Shown: positions 46,145-56,248 of the stretch, piece by piece
How positions within the stretch are numbered: position 1 is the first letter of the stretch
Layout of the letters: each line of letters starts with the position of its first letter
DNA from: Chitinophaga varians
GTDB taxonomy: Bacteria > Bacteroidota > Bacteroidia > Chitinophagales > Chitinophagaceae
DNA: 64,000 nucleotides
Direction of reading: 5' to 3'
Assembly: GCF_014529945.1 (NCBI RefSeq)
Contig: NZ_JACVFB010000001.1
Location: forward strand, 434,001 to 498,000
Program-made: the position numbers and the translations under genes
Notes under the pieces: model-generated
Databases searched by the model: none
What the model was told of the DNA's origin: nothing
The model's input: the letters and a program-made list of their open reading frames with translations, nothing else

Positions 46145-46167
46145 TTTTTTTTTCATCGGCATAGTAC
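46145..46167 (+). promoter_or_regulatory. Sigma/anti-sigma gap element (locus E copy)
   Basis: A T tract (46145-46153), 8 nt, TAGTAC (46162-46167), 38 nt before the FecR ATG. The same sequence with few changes occurs at 45193-45215 in the remnant upstream. Confidence 0.35.
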
Positions 46168-46204
46168 TACCGGAATTTGACACTTGTCTATTAAACAACA
46201 GCAT

Positions 46205-47179
46205 ATGAGTCACCCTGATAAATCACTCATCGATCGATTGCTTGAAAAGCATGCACTGGGTATCTGTACCGAGGAAGAGCGTGCTGTACTCGACAGATGG
46301 TATGCTTCCTTTCCGGCCGAAGGACGCGTATTTGAAGATGAAGCGGAGCGAAAGGCAACGCGGGAATTGATGAAGGCAGGGATCTTTGAGATAATCGGCA
46401 CCATGCCGGCAGCCATGCCGGAAAAAAGGCCGGTCCGGCGGCTCTACTGGCAGGTAGCCGCAGCCATATTGCTGTTAATTGTAGCAGGGGATGTGTTTTT
46501 TAGTCTGCGGGACAAGCCTGCACCGGCATCTTATGCAACGGTGACTGCTCCTGCCGGTAAGCAGGTGATGCATGTACAACTGCCGGACGGCTCTGTGATG
46601 TGGCTGGAGCCAGGTTCCAGGCTACGTTATGCCGACCCCTTCGGGAAGAATAGCCGCCATGTGCAGATGCTCGATGGCCGGGCATATTTCTCCGTGGCGC
46701 CGGGCGCATCAGCACCTTTTGTGGTCAGCGCCCCCGGTGGTATAGAGACGAAGGTGCTGGGTACTGAATTCAGCGTGAAGGCTTATCAGGGTGTGGGTTA
46801 CATACAAGTGGGCGTGAGCACCGGAAAGGTACAGGTGTCGGATAGCACTGCGGTCCTGGGTGTACTGGAAGCCGGTCAGCAGATCGTATATCAACTGGAA
46901 ACGCACAAGGCTACACGGGAAGATGGAGACATCGCCGACTGGCGGAATGGCGCGCTGACAATGCAGAACGCTTCTTTTGCCGAAGTGGCGCGTATCCTGC
47001 AAAATCATTACGGGGTACAGGTTTCCTATGAACCGGCTATGATGGCGACCTATCGTTTCAACCTGCGGATTGCTGCCAAAACATCATTGGAAGAAACACT
47101 CGAGATGCTGAAAGACCTGAGTGGTATGACTTACACACTCAGTAACGGCCGGGTAACTGTTACCGGCATTCAACAATAA
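46205..47179 (+). CDS. FecR-type anti-sigma factor (locus E)
   Basis: 324 aa from ATG 46205 (a TTG at 46184 lies in the duplicated gap segment and is unlikely). Sigma-binding part about 1-75 (DRLLEKHALGICTEEERAVLDRW). Membrane segment about 80-101 (WQVAAAILLLIVAGDVFFSL). FecR domain about 105-205 (VQLPDGSVMWLEPGSRLRY). DUF4974 about 245-320 (MQNASFAEVARILQNHYGV). It would respond to the STN domain of the receptor encoded next. Confidence 0.93.
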   Translation: MSHPDKSLIDRLLEKHALGICTEEERAVLDRWYASFPAEGRVFEDEAERKATRELMKAGIFEIIGTMPAAMPEKRPVRRLYWQVAAAILLLIVAGDVFFSLRDKPAPASYATVTAPAGKQVMHVQLPDGSVMWLEPGSRLRYADPFGKNSRHVQMLDGRAYFSVAPGASAPFVVSAPGGIETKVLGTEFSVKAYQGVGYIQVGVSTGKVQVSDSTAVLGVLEAGQQIVYQLETHKATREDGDIADWRNGALTMQNASFAEVARILQNHYGVQVSYEPAMMATYRFNLRIAAKTSLEETLEMLKDLSGMTYTLSNGRVTVTGIQQ

Positions 47180-47200
47180 TCATTCAATAACGGAATTGTT

Positions 47201-47234
47201 CCCCCGCGTACAGCTGCCTCAAAGGCGGCGGGGG
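47201..47234. repeat. GC-rich hairpin between FecR and the TonB receptor (locus E)
   Basis: CCCCCGC (47201-47207) pairs with GCGGGGG (47228-47234), five bases before the receptor start codon. Unlike the hairpins of loci A-C it has no T tract on the minus strand. It could hide the receptor's ribosome-binding region or slow transcription. Confidence 0.4.
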
Positions 47235-47239
47235 AGGCC

Positions 47240-49891
47240 ATGTTTTTCAAAAAACAAATGATGCGACATTTTTTAATCGTACTGTTCATAGTATGCGGAC
47301 TGGTGGCTACCGGTCAGCAAAGCGAACCCAGATTCAGTATCAATATTCCGGCTACCACGCTGGAAGGAGCGCTGAAAATACTGGAACAGCAAACCAGGAT
47401 ACCTATATCTTATGAGTATACACGCGTGCAGGGAATAACCATTAAAGCACGTCACTATAAAGAGGCGCCACTGACAACGATTATCGCCGACCTGTTGAAA
47501 GGAACATCCCTCACTTTCAAGCAGCGGAACGGACAGATTATTATCGGTCCGGTTGCGAAGGCGAGCCATACCCTCAGTGGTTATGTGGAAGATGCCATGT
47601 CTGGAGAAAGACTGATCGGCGTATCGTTGGTGGCTCCTCAATATCAGGCGGGTACTGTTACCAATGCCTATGGGTTCTACAGCCTTACCTTACCGGCCGA
47701 TACGGTCATGGTACAGCTGTCATACCTGGGGTATCAGCGTCTGGACACATTCGTTACCATGCAAAACACCAGGAGTTTCTCCTTCCGCCTAAAGACACTC
47801 AGCAGCCAGCTGGGGGAAGTGACTATCCGGGGCACAGGGGCCGATAATAACCTGGCCTCTTCCCAGATGAGCCGTATTAATTTATCGGCAGCACTGGTAC
47901 GGGCTACGCCTCGCCTTTTAGGAGAGCCGGACCTGTTCAAAACCCTCCAGCTGATGCCTGGTGTTAAACAGGGTACAGAAGCTACCAGCGCTTTGCTGGT
48001 TCGCGGTGGTACCCCGGATCAAAACCTCATCTTACTTGACGGCGCACCATTGTACAATCCGGTGCACCTGATGGGATTATTCTCCACTTTCAATACCAGT
48101 GTGCTGAAAGATGTGACCCTCTATAAAGGTGCATTCCCGGCCCGCTACGGCGGCAGGCTGTCATCAGTAGTGGACATCTCCACAAAGGATGGCGACATGC
48201 ATAACATACACGGAAATTTTTCCGTCGGGCTGCTTTCAGCACAGGCCATGCTGGAAGGGCCCATCAAAGAAGGGAAGACAACCTTTGTGATCTCTGCCCG
48301 TAGATCATATCCCGATCTGGCCGCAAAACTTTATCTCAGGTTTCAGGAGAATCCACCAGATAAGTTCAGGCTGAACTTTTACGATGTCAATGCAAAACTG
48401 CACCACAAATTTTCCGACAGAGATAAATTGTATTTCAGCTTTTATGGTGGCCGCGATAAACTGGCGATGAGGCAGCAGTATGTCGGTGGACCTGGTGATT
48501 TCGACAAGTTTGCCACCGACTATGTAACCAACACGGATATACATTGGGGAAACTATACCGGTACTATCCGATGGAACCACGTGTACTCTCCGAAATTGTT
48601 TTCCAATGTGATGCTGATTGGCAGCGATTATCGTTTTCAAACTGTTTTTGATCAGGCAGGGACTGCCAGTACCGGCAAATTCACCGATTACCAGAAACTG
48701 GTTTCTGGTATCAGGGATTACGGAGGAAGAATAGATGTAGATTATCAGCCCAATCCCGCTCATACGATTAAGGCCGGAGCACAGCTGATGGCCCGTGTTT
48801 TTACGCCGGGAGTACTGCAAACCAGGCAGACCGACAAGGATGTGGTGACCGTCGATTCGGCAAATAGTAACCACAATATTCATACGCAGGAAATGACGCT
48901 GTATGCGGAAGACGACTGGGAACTTTCCAAAAATCTGAAAGTAAATGCCGGGCTGCATTTTAGCGCGTTTAACGTAGAGAAACGGCTTTATACGTCGCTG
49001 CAGCCCCGTCTGAGCGCACGTTATCTGTTGCCGGGAAACTGGGCGCTGAAAGCTTCCTATTCCCGAATGACCCAATATATTCATTTGCTGGCCTATAATT
49101 CCATTTCGCTGCCGGCCGATCTCTGGGTACCTGCTACAGACAGGGTAAGGCCCCAGGATGCCGACCAGTTTGCGTTGGGGGTGGCCCGTAACTTGTTTGG
49201 AGAAAAATTTGAATTCTCGGCGGAAGCATACTATAAACATATGCAACATGTAATCGAGTATAAAGAGGGCGCCAACTATCTGACTTCAACAAAAGGAGAT
49301 TCCTGGCAAGAGCAAGTGGTAGCTGGAGAAGGACAATCCTATGGAATGGAACTATTACTGCAAAAGAAAACCGGAAGACTCACTGGTTGGGCAGGATATA
49401 CACTGGCATGGGCTAACCGTCAGATTCCGCAGGTAAACTTCGGGCGTCAGTTCCCTTATAAATACGACCGCCGGCATGACGTTCACCTGGTCGCGGTGTA
49501 TAAACTTCGTAAAGGCATTGAACTATCCGGCTCCTGGACTTATCAAAGTCCCGCGCCGTTTACCATACCGGAGACCTCTTACTCGGGGCTCACGAACCCG
49601 ATACCAACATCAGGATGGCCTGGTCAGCCCCGCAAAGTCGATTATCTGAGTTCGCGTAATAATGTGCGCCTCAAAGCATATCACCGGCTGGACCTTGGCA
49701 TCAGCTTTATCAAATACAAAAAGAATGGATTGATACGCACATGGAATATCAGTGTGCTGAATATTTATAACCGTCTTAATCCGTTCTTCTACTACGTGGA
49801 TGATTACGACGTAGTAAAATCAAAGGTAAACCTGACTTCGGTTTCCCTGGTGCCTTTCCTGCCCAGTTTTTCTTACGAACTGAAATTTTAG
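47240..49891 (+). CDS. TonB-dependent receptor with STN and carboxypeptidase-regulatory domains (locus E transducer)
   Basis: 883 aa, shorter than the SusC proteins. Signal peptide about 8-25 (MRHFLIVLFIVCGLVATG). STN domain about 30-105 (GALKILEQQTRIPISYEY). Carboxypeptidase-D-regulatory-like domain about 112-195 (HTLSGYVEDAMSGERLIGVSL). Plug about 215-325 (QLMPGVKQGTEATSALLVRGGTPDQ). Barrel from about 330 to the terminal ...PSFSYELKF. It belongs to the type paired with DUF4249 lipoproteins, not SusD. Cargo is unknown; iron complexes or small molecules are as likely as glycans. Confidence 0.93.
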   Translation: MFFKKQMMRHFLIVLFIVCGLVATGQQSEPRFSINIPATTLEGALKILEQQTRIPISYEYTRVQGITIKARHYKEAPLTTIIADLLKGTSLTFKQRNGQIIIGPVAKASHTLSGYVEDAMSGERLIGVSLVAPQYQAGTVTNAYGFYSLTLPADTVMVQLSYLGYQRLDTFVTMQNTRSFSFRLKTLSSQLGEVTIRGTGADNNLASSQMSRINLSAALVRATPRLLGEPDLFKTLQLMPGVKQGTEATSALLVRGGTPDQNLILLDGAPLYNPVHLMGLFSTFNTSVLKDVTLYKGAFPARYGGRLSSVVDISTKDGDMHNIHGNFSVGLLSAQAMLEGPIKEGKTTFVISARRSYPDLAAKLYLRFQENPPDKFRLNFYDVNAKLHHKFSDRDKLYFSFYGGRDKLAMRQQYVGGPGDFDKFATDYVTNTDIHWGNYTGTIRWNHVYSPKLFSNVMLIGSDYRFQTVFDQAGTASTGKFTDYQKLVSGIRDYGGRIDVDYQPNPAHTIKAGAQLMARVFTPGVLQTRQTDKDVVTVDSANSNHNIHTQEMTLYAEDDWELSKNLKVNAGLHFSAFNVEKRLYTSLQPRLSARYLLPGNWALKASYSRMTQYIHLLAYNSISLPADLWVPATDRVRPQDADQFALGVARNLFGEKFEFSAEAYYKHMQHVIEYKEGANYLTSTKGDSWQEQVVAGEGQSYGMELLLQKKTGRLTGWAGYTLAWANRQIPQVNFGRQFPYKYDRRHDVHLVAVYKLRKGIELSGSWTYQSPAPFTIPETSYSGLTNPIPTSGWPGQPRKVDYLSSRNNVRLKAYHRLDLGISFIKYKKNGLIRTWNISVLNIYNRLNPFFYYVDDYDVVKSKVNLTSVSLVPFLPSFSYELKF

Positions 49892-49894
49892 CCC

Positions 49895-50776
49895 ATGAAA
49901 ATAAGATGGATGCTGCTATTCGTTCTGATAGCCTGTAGCTGTAGAAAACAAATGACGGTGGACTTACCGGACCAACAGCATAAACCGGTCATCAATTTAT
50001 TAATAGCGAAAGACAGCCTGGTCATTACACAGTTGTCCTACACCGGAACCCCCAATCTCGGGCCGAACACGCAGCCGTGGACCAGGGAAATAGTGAAAAA
50101 TGCAACCGTGAAATTATACGAAAATGATGTGTTCCAGGAAGAGCTTCAGTTGGTTGATCTGGGATATAACGCTGTCTACAAAAGTACACTCAGGGCGAAA
50201 CCTGGTGCTAACTACCATGTTACCGCAAAAATTCCCGGATATCCCGAAATGGAAGGGCGTGATTCTGTACCACAGCGGGTAGTAGTAGGAGAAGTCTCGA
50301 TGAAAGAAGTGCCTAGTGATGACAGGAGGGGCCGGGCCAACGTATCTGTTCAGTTATATGACAGGCCTGGAGTAAAAAACTATTACCGTATCAGGTTATA
50401 CGAGCAGATCAGCGTACAGCCTGGAAATATAGTATACAATTATCTTCAGCCGATACCTATGATATCCACAGACCCGTTCGACATATTGTTCAACAAAAAA
50501 GAACGGAATGAATTTTTTACCAATGATGCGCTCTATAATGGCCGTAGTCCCCGGTTCAATTTCATTGCAGTCAGTGAGTTAAACTTCAGATATCCGCTGG
50601 TGGTAGAAGTGACAACGTTGACTTACGACAGCTATAACTATTTATTTAGCGCATTTATGGCATCAGAAAAAAATGAAGATGTGCTGTCTGAAAAAGTAAT
50701 CGTCTTCAACAATGTTCACAATGGGTTTGGTATCGTAGGCGGGATGTCGATAGACCACTACTATGCCAAAAAATAA
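49895..50776 (+). CDS. DUF4249 lipoprotein (locus E)
   Basis: 293 aa. Lipobox LIACSC after a short signal peptide, then beta-rich sequence with the DUF4249 features VNLLIAKDSLVITQLS and NATVKLYENDVFQEEL. It starts 4 bp after the receptor, so the two are translationally linked. Members of this family are coupled to TonB receptors in Bacteroidota and may act as their surface partner, in the way SusD does for SusC. The terminator at 50795-50874 closes the operon. Confidence 0.9.
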   Translation: MKIRWMLLFVLIACSCRKQMTVDLPDQQHKPVINLLIAKDSLVITQLSYTGTPNLGPNTQPWTREIVKNATVKLYENDVFQEELQLVDLGYNAVYKSTLRAKPGANYHVTAKIPGYPEMEGRDSVPQRVVVGEVSMKEVPSDDRRGRANVSVQLYDRPGVKNYYRIRLYEQISVQPGNIVYNYLQPIPMISTDPFDILFNKKERNEFFTNDALYNGRSPRFNFIAVSELNFRYPLVVEVTTLTYDSYNYLFSAFMASEKNEDVLSEKVIVFNNVHNGFGIVGGMSIDHYYAKK

Positions 50777-50794
50777 AGAAGCTCTACAGTCTTC

Positions 50795-50874
50795 CGTTCA
50801 GGTTTTTTTCTGAACGTCAGGACGCGTTTTTATTGGAAACCCGCCCGGAACTCTTTCCGGGCGGGGTATTTTTT
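50795..50874 (+). terminator. Double terminator of locus E
   Basis: First hairpin: CGTTCAG (50795-50801) with CTGAACG (50810-50816). Second: CCCGCCCGG (50840-50848) with CCGGGCGGG (50857-50865), followed by GTATTTTTT. The second is a strong intrinsic terminator. Confidence 0.8.
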
Positions 50875-50904
50875 GGGGAGAACAAATAACATGCTACATA
50901 AGAA

Positions 50905-50924
50905 GGCCCGCTTTTACACGGGCC
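50905..50924 (-). terminator. Hairpin ending locus D (minus strand)
   Basis: GGCCCG (50905-50910) pairs with CGGGCC (50919-50924). On the minus strand it is followed by TTCTTAT, 17 bp past the SusD stop codon. Confidence 0.5.
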
Positions 50925-50940
50925 CTTCAGAAAACCTTCC

Positions 50941-52758
50941 TCAATATCCCGGGAACTGCACCAGTTTCTTATTCCTGTCTATCTCACTCTGTGGCACCGG
51001 ATAGAAATAGAACTTATTCTGCCATGCTGCTCTTGTGAAAGAGGTCACTCTTTTATGAAACTCCGGATCTGACAGTGAACTTCCTTTTTCGATGTTCATA
51101 CCGTGGAAGGCGCCGCCCTGATGCTGATCAGGGTTGTCTGCTACTTTCCAGCGACGCACGTCCCAGTAGCGGTGCCCTTCAAACATCAGTTCTATGCGGC
51201 GTTCCAGCCGTATCTGCGTCCGCGTTTCTTCCTGTGACAGTCCGGGCAGCAGGTCGGGGAGACCGCCTCTGTTACGGATTTTGTTGAGGTATTTGAGAAT
51301 GTCTGCATGACCGGGCGTGTATTCATTCAGCGCCTCTACGTAGTTGAGATAGATTTCAGCGAGCCGTATCATCATCGCGGGGCGGGTGAAATTACGGCCT
51401 GTTCTGAAATCGGTGTTGGGGTGAATATTCTTGCGCGCGGTGTAGCCGGTGGATGGCCAGTCGCGGGGAGCGCCGTTTTTACCGGAGTTGCCGGTAAAGA
51501 AAAATTCCACCCTTGTCTGACCGGATTCCGGAACAACAGGAACGACGGAGCCGTTGAAAGTCACATCTACATAAAACCGTGGTTCACGGTTGGTGTACAT
51601 ATTGTACGTGCCACTTACATAGTAGGGGGTAGCGGTGGTAGTGAAACCACTTTCGGAGTAACCGCTGCCGGCGTCGTCAATGGTTTTACCGCTGGCCATT
51701 CTGAAGACGTCCACCTGCTCTTGTGTGACGGCGATACCGTTCCAGCCCTGGCCATTGGCGCAGCGGGGAGAACAGTGACGCTCCCAGTTGCTGACGTGCG
51801 CGGAAGAGGTGCGTATCCAGATAGCTTCTTTCTGCCAGCCATCGAAGAAGAGGTTGCGGCAGGAGAGGAAAGCGGCCCGGAAAGGATCGGGGTCGGATAC
51901 GGTAAATAAATCCCAGCGGTTGAGGTCTATCACCGCTTTGGCTGCATCGGCGGCCCGTTTCCATTTCTCCTGATCATAACTCTGATTGAATAGCACCGTT
52001 CCGTCCTGATTGGTGAAAGTGGCGAAGTCTTTATTACCGTTAAACAGCGGGCTGGCATGGTATAACAGGACCTGCGATTTAACGGCCAGTACAATCGGCT
52101 GTGTGATACGGCCTGTCTGTGTTACGTCTGGCTGGGTGGGGTCAACGGGGTTCACATGTTGCACGGGCAGATCGGGATAGGCTTTGTCCATTTCGGAAAG
52201 TACATAGGCCACGCAGGCGTCCCACGGACTGCGGGGTACCTGGAAGTTATCTTCCGGGAGACTGGGAGTTTCTCCCATCAGCACTACGGGGCCGTATTGC
52301 CGCATCAGCAGCCAATAGTAATAGGCCCGCAGAAAGCGCGCTTCTGCTTTGTATTGTTTCAGCAGCTTGTCGCCGCCGGGCAGTGCTTTGATTTCCTGGT
52401 TCTGGTCTGCATTCACCAGGAAGATGGCTGCCTGCCGGATAGTCTGGTAGTAGCTGTTCCAATAAGAGGGACTGGCATTGTCGGGCGTGATAGCGCCGGA
52501 GTTGATGCCGGGCTGCACCCAGGCATAGTCGGCTTCATCGCATTGGCCGGTCCAGGGAACGCCGTAAGGCTGGTTCCACATATCGGGCATGGGATTGTAC
52601 AGCCGCGCGAGCCACTGCTCTGTCATCGTGCGATTGGTGAATACGTCCTTCAGCGTGGTGATATTATCCGGCACCGTGTCGAGGTAACCTTTTTTACAGC
52701 CTGCTGCACACAGTATCAGCAGGAACAACAGCAGTATGTTTTTGTATGAATACGTCAT
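50941..52758 (-). CDS. SusD/RagB-family lipoprotein (locus D)
   Basis: 605 aa, the longest SusD here. Signal peptide with lipobox CAAGC (Cys about 21), so surface lipoprotein. The family region KAEARFLRAYYYWLLMRQYGPVVLM lies near 135-160, and the C-terminal LERRIELMFEGHRYWDVRRWK near 530. Start ATG 52758 is 12 bp after the SusC stop codon, consistent with co-expression. No enzyme follows, so the substrate cannot be inferred. Confidence 0.95.
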   Translation of the reverse strand: MTYSYKNILLLFLLILCAAGCKKGYLDTVPDNITTLKDVFTNRTMTEQWLARLYNPMPDMWNQPYGVPWTGQCDEADYAWVQPGINSGAITPDNASPSYWNSYYQTIRQAAIFLVNADQNQEIKALPGGDKLLKQYKAEARFLRAYYYWLLMRQYGPVVLMGETPSLPEDNFQVPRSPWDACVAYVLSEMDKAYPDLPVQHVNPVDPTQPDVTQTGRITQPIVLAVKSQVLLYHASPLFNGNKDFATFTNQDGTVLFNQSYDQEKWKRAADAAKAVIDLNRWDLFTVSDPDPFRAAFLSCRNLFFDGWQKEAIWIRTSSAHVSNWERHCSPRCANGQGWNGIAVTQEQVDVFRMASGKTIDDAGSGYSESGFTTTATPYYVSGTYNMYTNREPRFYVDVTFNGSVVPVVPESGQTRVEFFFTGNSGKNGAPRDWPSTGYTARKNIHPNTDFRTGRNFTRPAMMIRLAEIYLNYVEALNEYTPGHADILKYLNKIRNRGGLPDLLPGLSQEETRTQIRLERRIELMFEGHRYWDVRRWKVADNPDQHQGGAFHGMNIEKGSSLSDPEFHKRVTSFTRAAWQNKFYFYPVPQSEIDRNKKLVQFPGY

Positions 52759-52769
52759 GATGTTAGGTT

Positions 52770-55700
52770 TTATTTGAAGCTGGCGCGGATGCCGAGGTTG
52801 TATGATGTGATGTTGGGATAGGCGGTGCCTCTGCCATCACCCAGTTCCGGGTCCCATATTTTCCACGGCGAAATGGTGAAGAGGTTGGTGCCGTTTACAT
52901 ACGCACGCAGGTTTTTAAGGCCATATTTCTGCAGCCGGTTCATGCTGAAGGTGTATCCCAGCTCGGCGCTCTTCAGGCGGATATAATCTGCTCTTTTGAG
53001 CCACCAGGTGCTGGCGTAGTAGTTGGTCGTGATATCCTGGCGGGTTGACATACGTGGATAGAAAGGCTTGCTGTTGGAATTGTCGGGTGTCCAACGGTCG
53101 GTGGCTATCGTATAGAGGTTGCCGATAGTGGGACCTTCATAAAACGGATTGGTACCATGACCACCGCTGTACATGAAGTCCACCATCGCCACACCCTGGA
53201 AGAACAGGCTGAGATCAAAGCCTTTGGCGCCAACGCTGAAATTCAGGCCGTATACGATGCGGGGCACAGGGCCGTATCCGATGGCCTGCTGATCGAAGCT
53301 GTTGATGATACCGTCGCCGTTAAGGTCTGCATATTTGATATCACCAGGACGGACATCGCCGGATTGTTTGGGCGATTTAGCGATATCTGCGGAATCAGAG
53401 AAAAGTCCCAGGGCTACATAACCGAAGCGTTGATCGATGGTGTGGCCGGTACGGTTAAGCCATGGGTATTGCCATGGTGGAAGGCCATCATACACATTTT
53501 TGTTGATGTTGAAATTGAAATTCCCCCGGAAGGCTACCCAATAGTTTTTGGAGAACGATTTGTTATAATCTATGGTCACATCAATCCCTTTGTTTTCCGT
53601 GATACCGATGTTACGATAAGGAATATTGTCTGTCGTATAGCCGGAAGAGTAAGGGATATCATACTGCCGCAACAGGATGCCTGTTCTCCTTTCCTGAAAT
53701 AATTCCACGATTAAAGACAGTTCATCTTTAAATGCTTTTATCTCGATACCCAGGTTTTGCCGCTTGCCGGTTTCCCAGCTTACCTCTGAACCGATCTGGT
53801 CTTCCTGCAGGCCACTGAAAGAAGTGGTATTGCCGGGAACACCAAAAGTATACCCGAGATCGTTACTGCTCTTTATACGGGTAAGGAAGAGGAAGCGGGA
53901 ACCGGTGTTGCTGTTGCCCGACAGACCGTAGGTGTATCGCAGTTTTAAATAAGAGAAAACATTGCTCAGCGGCGCAAAGAAATTTTCGTTGGATATCACC
54001 CAGCCTGCACCAAAGGAGGGGAAAAGACCGTAACGTTTTTTAGGCGTGAAGTTCTCGGAGCCATTGTACCCGAAGTTGGCTTCTGCAAAATAACGGCTCT
54101 TGTAACCATAAGTGGCCCTGCCGCTCAAGCCTCTGATACGGAAAGGAATGGAGCTGATCAGGTCACCGGCGTCTGCATTGATGTAATCAGATTGATTGTA
54201 GAGTAATAAACCGGATACATCATGGTCCCCGAACTTACGGGTATAGTTCAAGGCCGACTCGGTATAGAACCGGCGGTCACCACCTCTTGTCACTTCAAAG
54301 CCCAATACATTGGAGCCGGGATCTACAATGCGGGTCAGCAGATTGCCGGCAGAGTCACGTCCGGTGGCATAATAGGTTTGTACTTCTCTTTTTCTGTTGA
54401 GATTATTCCAGCTGTAGGAATCAAACGCAAACATGCTGGTGAAAGACAGCCCTTTCAGGATGAAATCGAGTTGCTGCCGTAGGCGGATATTGGAACGGAT
54501 AGTATTGCGGTATTCGGTAGCATAACCGGACTGCGTCAGATTGCGGTACGGACTGGGATAGCTGCCGCCGGGTATTTTAGGCCATTGCCCGTTGGAATAT
54601 TGCGGTGGGATCAGGTGCGGTGGCACCTGTGTGGCGAGGTCAAACAAGGCGCCTGTACCGATGCCGGGATAGTTACTGTTGATGATAAAACCATTAACGC
54701 CCAGTTCCAGTTTGGTGGTCTTGGTGATATTGGCATCTACGTTGGTCGTGAAATTATAGCGGTCCAGTTTAATGGACGAGTTGTATGATTGCAGGTTGTC
54801 CCGTTTCAGCATGCCTACTTCAGAATAATATCCTGCGGAGATATAGTAAGTCGCGAATTCGGAACCGCCGCGTACGTTGAGATTGGCTCTTCTGTTCTGC
54901 CCAAACTGATTGAACAGCGTTTTAAACCAGTCTACGTTGGGGTACAGGTCAGGGTCTTCGCCGGTGATATGTTTCTGTATCCGTTCTTCGGTGTAGAGCG
55001 GAGTTCTGCCGCGCATTTGCAGTCCTTCGTTATAGAGGCGCATGAACGTTGGCGCATCTACGAATTTAGGCAGCTGCGTAAATTTCGTGATGGCCTGATT
55101 CAGTTCTATATTGATCTGTGGTTTACCGGGACGGCCGGATTTCGTGTTAACGAGGATAACCCCGTTGGCGCCACGGGTGCCATATACGGCGGTGGCGGAA
55201 GCGTCTTTTAATACGGTGAAGCTTTCCACATCTTCCGGGTCCAGGTCATTGATGCTGCGGTCGGGCACACCATCTACGATGATGAGTGGCCCGCGGGGGC
55301 TGGAGCCGAAGGTGGAGATACCACGTATCCAGATGTCGGAGCCGTCGTAGCCCGGTTCGCCGCTGCGCTGTACGGCCACAATGCCTGCCAGGCGGCCGCC
55401 AAGCGCGTTGGTAAGACTTCTCACCGGTAGTTTTAGTTCCTCTGGTTTGATGGTGGACTGCGCGCCTACGAGGCTGATCTTTTTCTGTGCGCCGAAGCCT
55501 ACCACCACCACTTCATTGAGGCCGCCTTCTTTGGCCAGCATCTCAATATTGATATCTAACCTGTTGCGGACGCTGATCTGTTGGGTCTGATAGCCGATGT
55601 AGGAAAATTCGAGCGTGTCGGTCGGTTCCGCGTCCAGCTCGTAAAACCCCCGGTCGTTGGTGGTGGTGCCCACAGGCGTTTTGATGATTTTAACGGTAAC

Positions 55701-56186
55701 GCCTACCAGCGGGGCACCGAGTTTATCTTTCACGGTGCCGGATACACGTACTTTAGCGGGTGGCTTGGGGGCGGGAGCAGGAGCGGGACGAGGTTCCGCC
55801 GGCGCAATGATATATTGTGAGGGACCGGTCATATTTAGTGTAAGGCCGTATGACTGTAGTATTTTTTGTAGCGAGGCGATAGCGGCAGACGCGCCGCTGT
55901 TCAGCAGCTTATCGGGCACAAAAATATTCCTGGCATATTTTTCATTCATCGCTATGCGCAGCTGATATTTTGTGTATACTTTTTCCAGGGCATTGCTGAG
56001 GGAGAGGACCTGGCTGGCAGGACTGGTGTCTGTATTGCCGGATTTCCGGTATTGGTGTTGTGGTAACGGTGGCGTCTGTACGCCGGCCACCGCGTCCTGT
56101 GCCTGCGTGGATGATGCTGATATGCCCAGCAACAGGCATAGGCTGGCCATTCCCTTCAGGCATAGCCGTAGAGATCCAAATTTCAT
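52770..56186 (-). CDS. SusC/RagA-family TonB-dependent transporter with STN domain (locus D)
   Basis: 1138 aa. Signal peptide about 1-29 (CLKGMASLCLLLGISASSTQA). STN domain about 60-130 (NALEKVYTKYQLRIAMNEKY). Pro/Ala-rich linker about 131-143 (AEPRPAPAPAPKPPAK), longer than in the other SusC proteins. Carboxypeptidase-D-regulatory-like domain about 145-220. Plug about 222-350 (EVVVVGFGAQKK, DASATAVYGTRGANGVILV). Barrel to the C-terminus. It is linked to the FecR at 56407 and the SusD downstream. Confidence 0.95.
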   Translation of the reverse strand: MKFGSLRLCLKGMASLCLLLGISASSTQAQDAVAGVQTPPLPQHQYRKSGNTDTSPASQVLSLSNALEKVYTKYQLRIAMNEKYARNIFVPDKLLNSGASAAIASLQKILQSYGLTLNMTGPSQYIIAPAEPRPAPAPAPKPPAKVRVSGTVKDKLGAPLVGVTVKIIKTPVGTTTNDRGFYELDAEPTDTLEFSYIGYQTQQISVRNRLDINIEMLAKEGGLNEVVVVGFGAQKKISLVGAQSTIKPEELKLPVRSLTNALGGRLAGIVAVQRSGEPGYDGSDIWIRGISTFGSSPRGPLIIVDGVPDRSINDLDPEDVESFTVLKDASATAVYGTRGANGVILVNTKSGRPGKPQINIELNQAITKFTQLPKFVDAPTFMRLYNEGLQMRGRTPLYTEERIQKHITGEDPDLYPNVDWFKTLFNQFGQNRRANLNVRGGSEFATYYISAGYYSEVGMLKRDNLQSYNSSIKLDRYNFTTNVDANITKTTKLELGVNGFIINSNYPGIGTGALFDLATQVPPHLIPPQYSNGQWPKIPGGSYPSPYRNLTQSGYATEYRNTIRSNIRLRQQLDFILKGLSFTSMFAFDSYSWNNLNRKREVQTYYATGRDSAGNLLTRIVDPGSNVLGFEVTRGGDRRFYTESALNYTRKFGDHDVSGLLLYNQSDYINADAGDLISSIPFRIRGLSGRATYGYKSRYFAEANFGYNGSENFTPKKRYGLFPSFGAGWVISNENFFAPLSNVFSYLKLRYTYGLSGNSNTGSRFLFLTRIKSSNDLGYTFGVPGNTTSFSGLQEDQIGSEVSWETGKRQNLGIEIKAFKDELSLIVELFQERRTGILLRQYDIPYSSGYTTDNIPYRNIGITENKGIDVTIDYNKSFSKNYWVAFRGNFNFNINKNVYDGLPPWQYPWLNRTGHTIDQRFGYVALGLFSDSADIAKSPKQSGDVRPGDIKYADLNGDGIINSFDQQAIGYGPVPRIVYGLNFSVGAKGFDLSLFFQGVAMVDFMYSGGHGTNPFYEGPTIGNLYTIATDRWTPDNSNSKPFYPRMSTRQDITTNYYASTWWLKRADYIRLKSAELGYTFSMNRLQKYGLKNLRAYVNGTNLFTISPWKIWDPELGDGRGTAYPNITSYNLGIRASFK

Positions 56187-56248
56187 AACGGGTAAAATTT
56201 TGGTTAAAGACTACATAAAGCAATATGTGAATAACAAGGAGCCACCTG

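Noticed and set aside
51307..52749. Two frames of about 200 codons on the plus strand opposite the locus D SusD
   Set aside because: They are antisense to SusD codons, have low-complexity Gly/Val-rich sequence and match no family.
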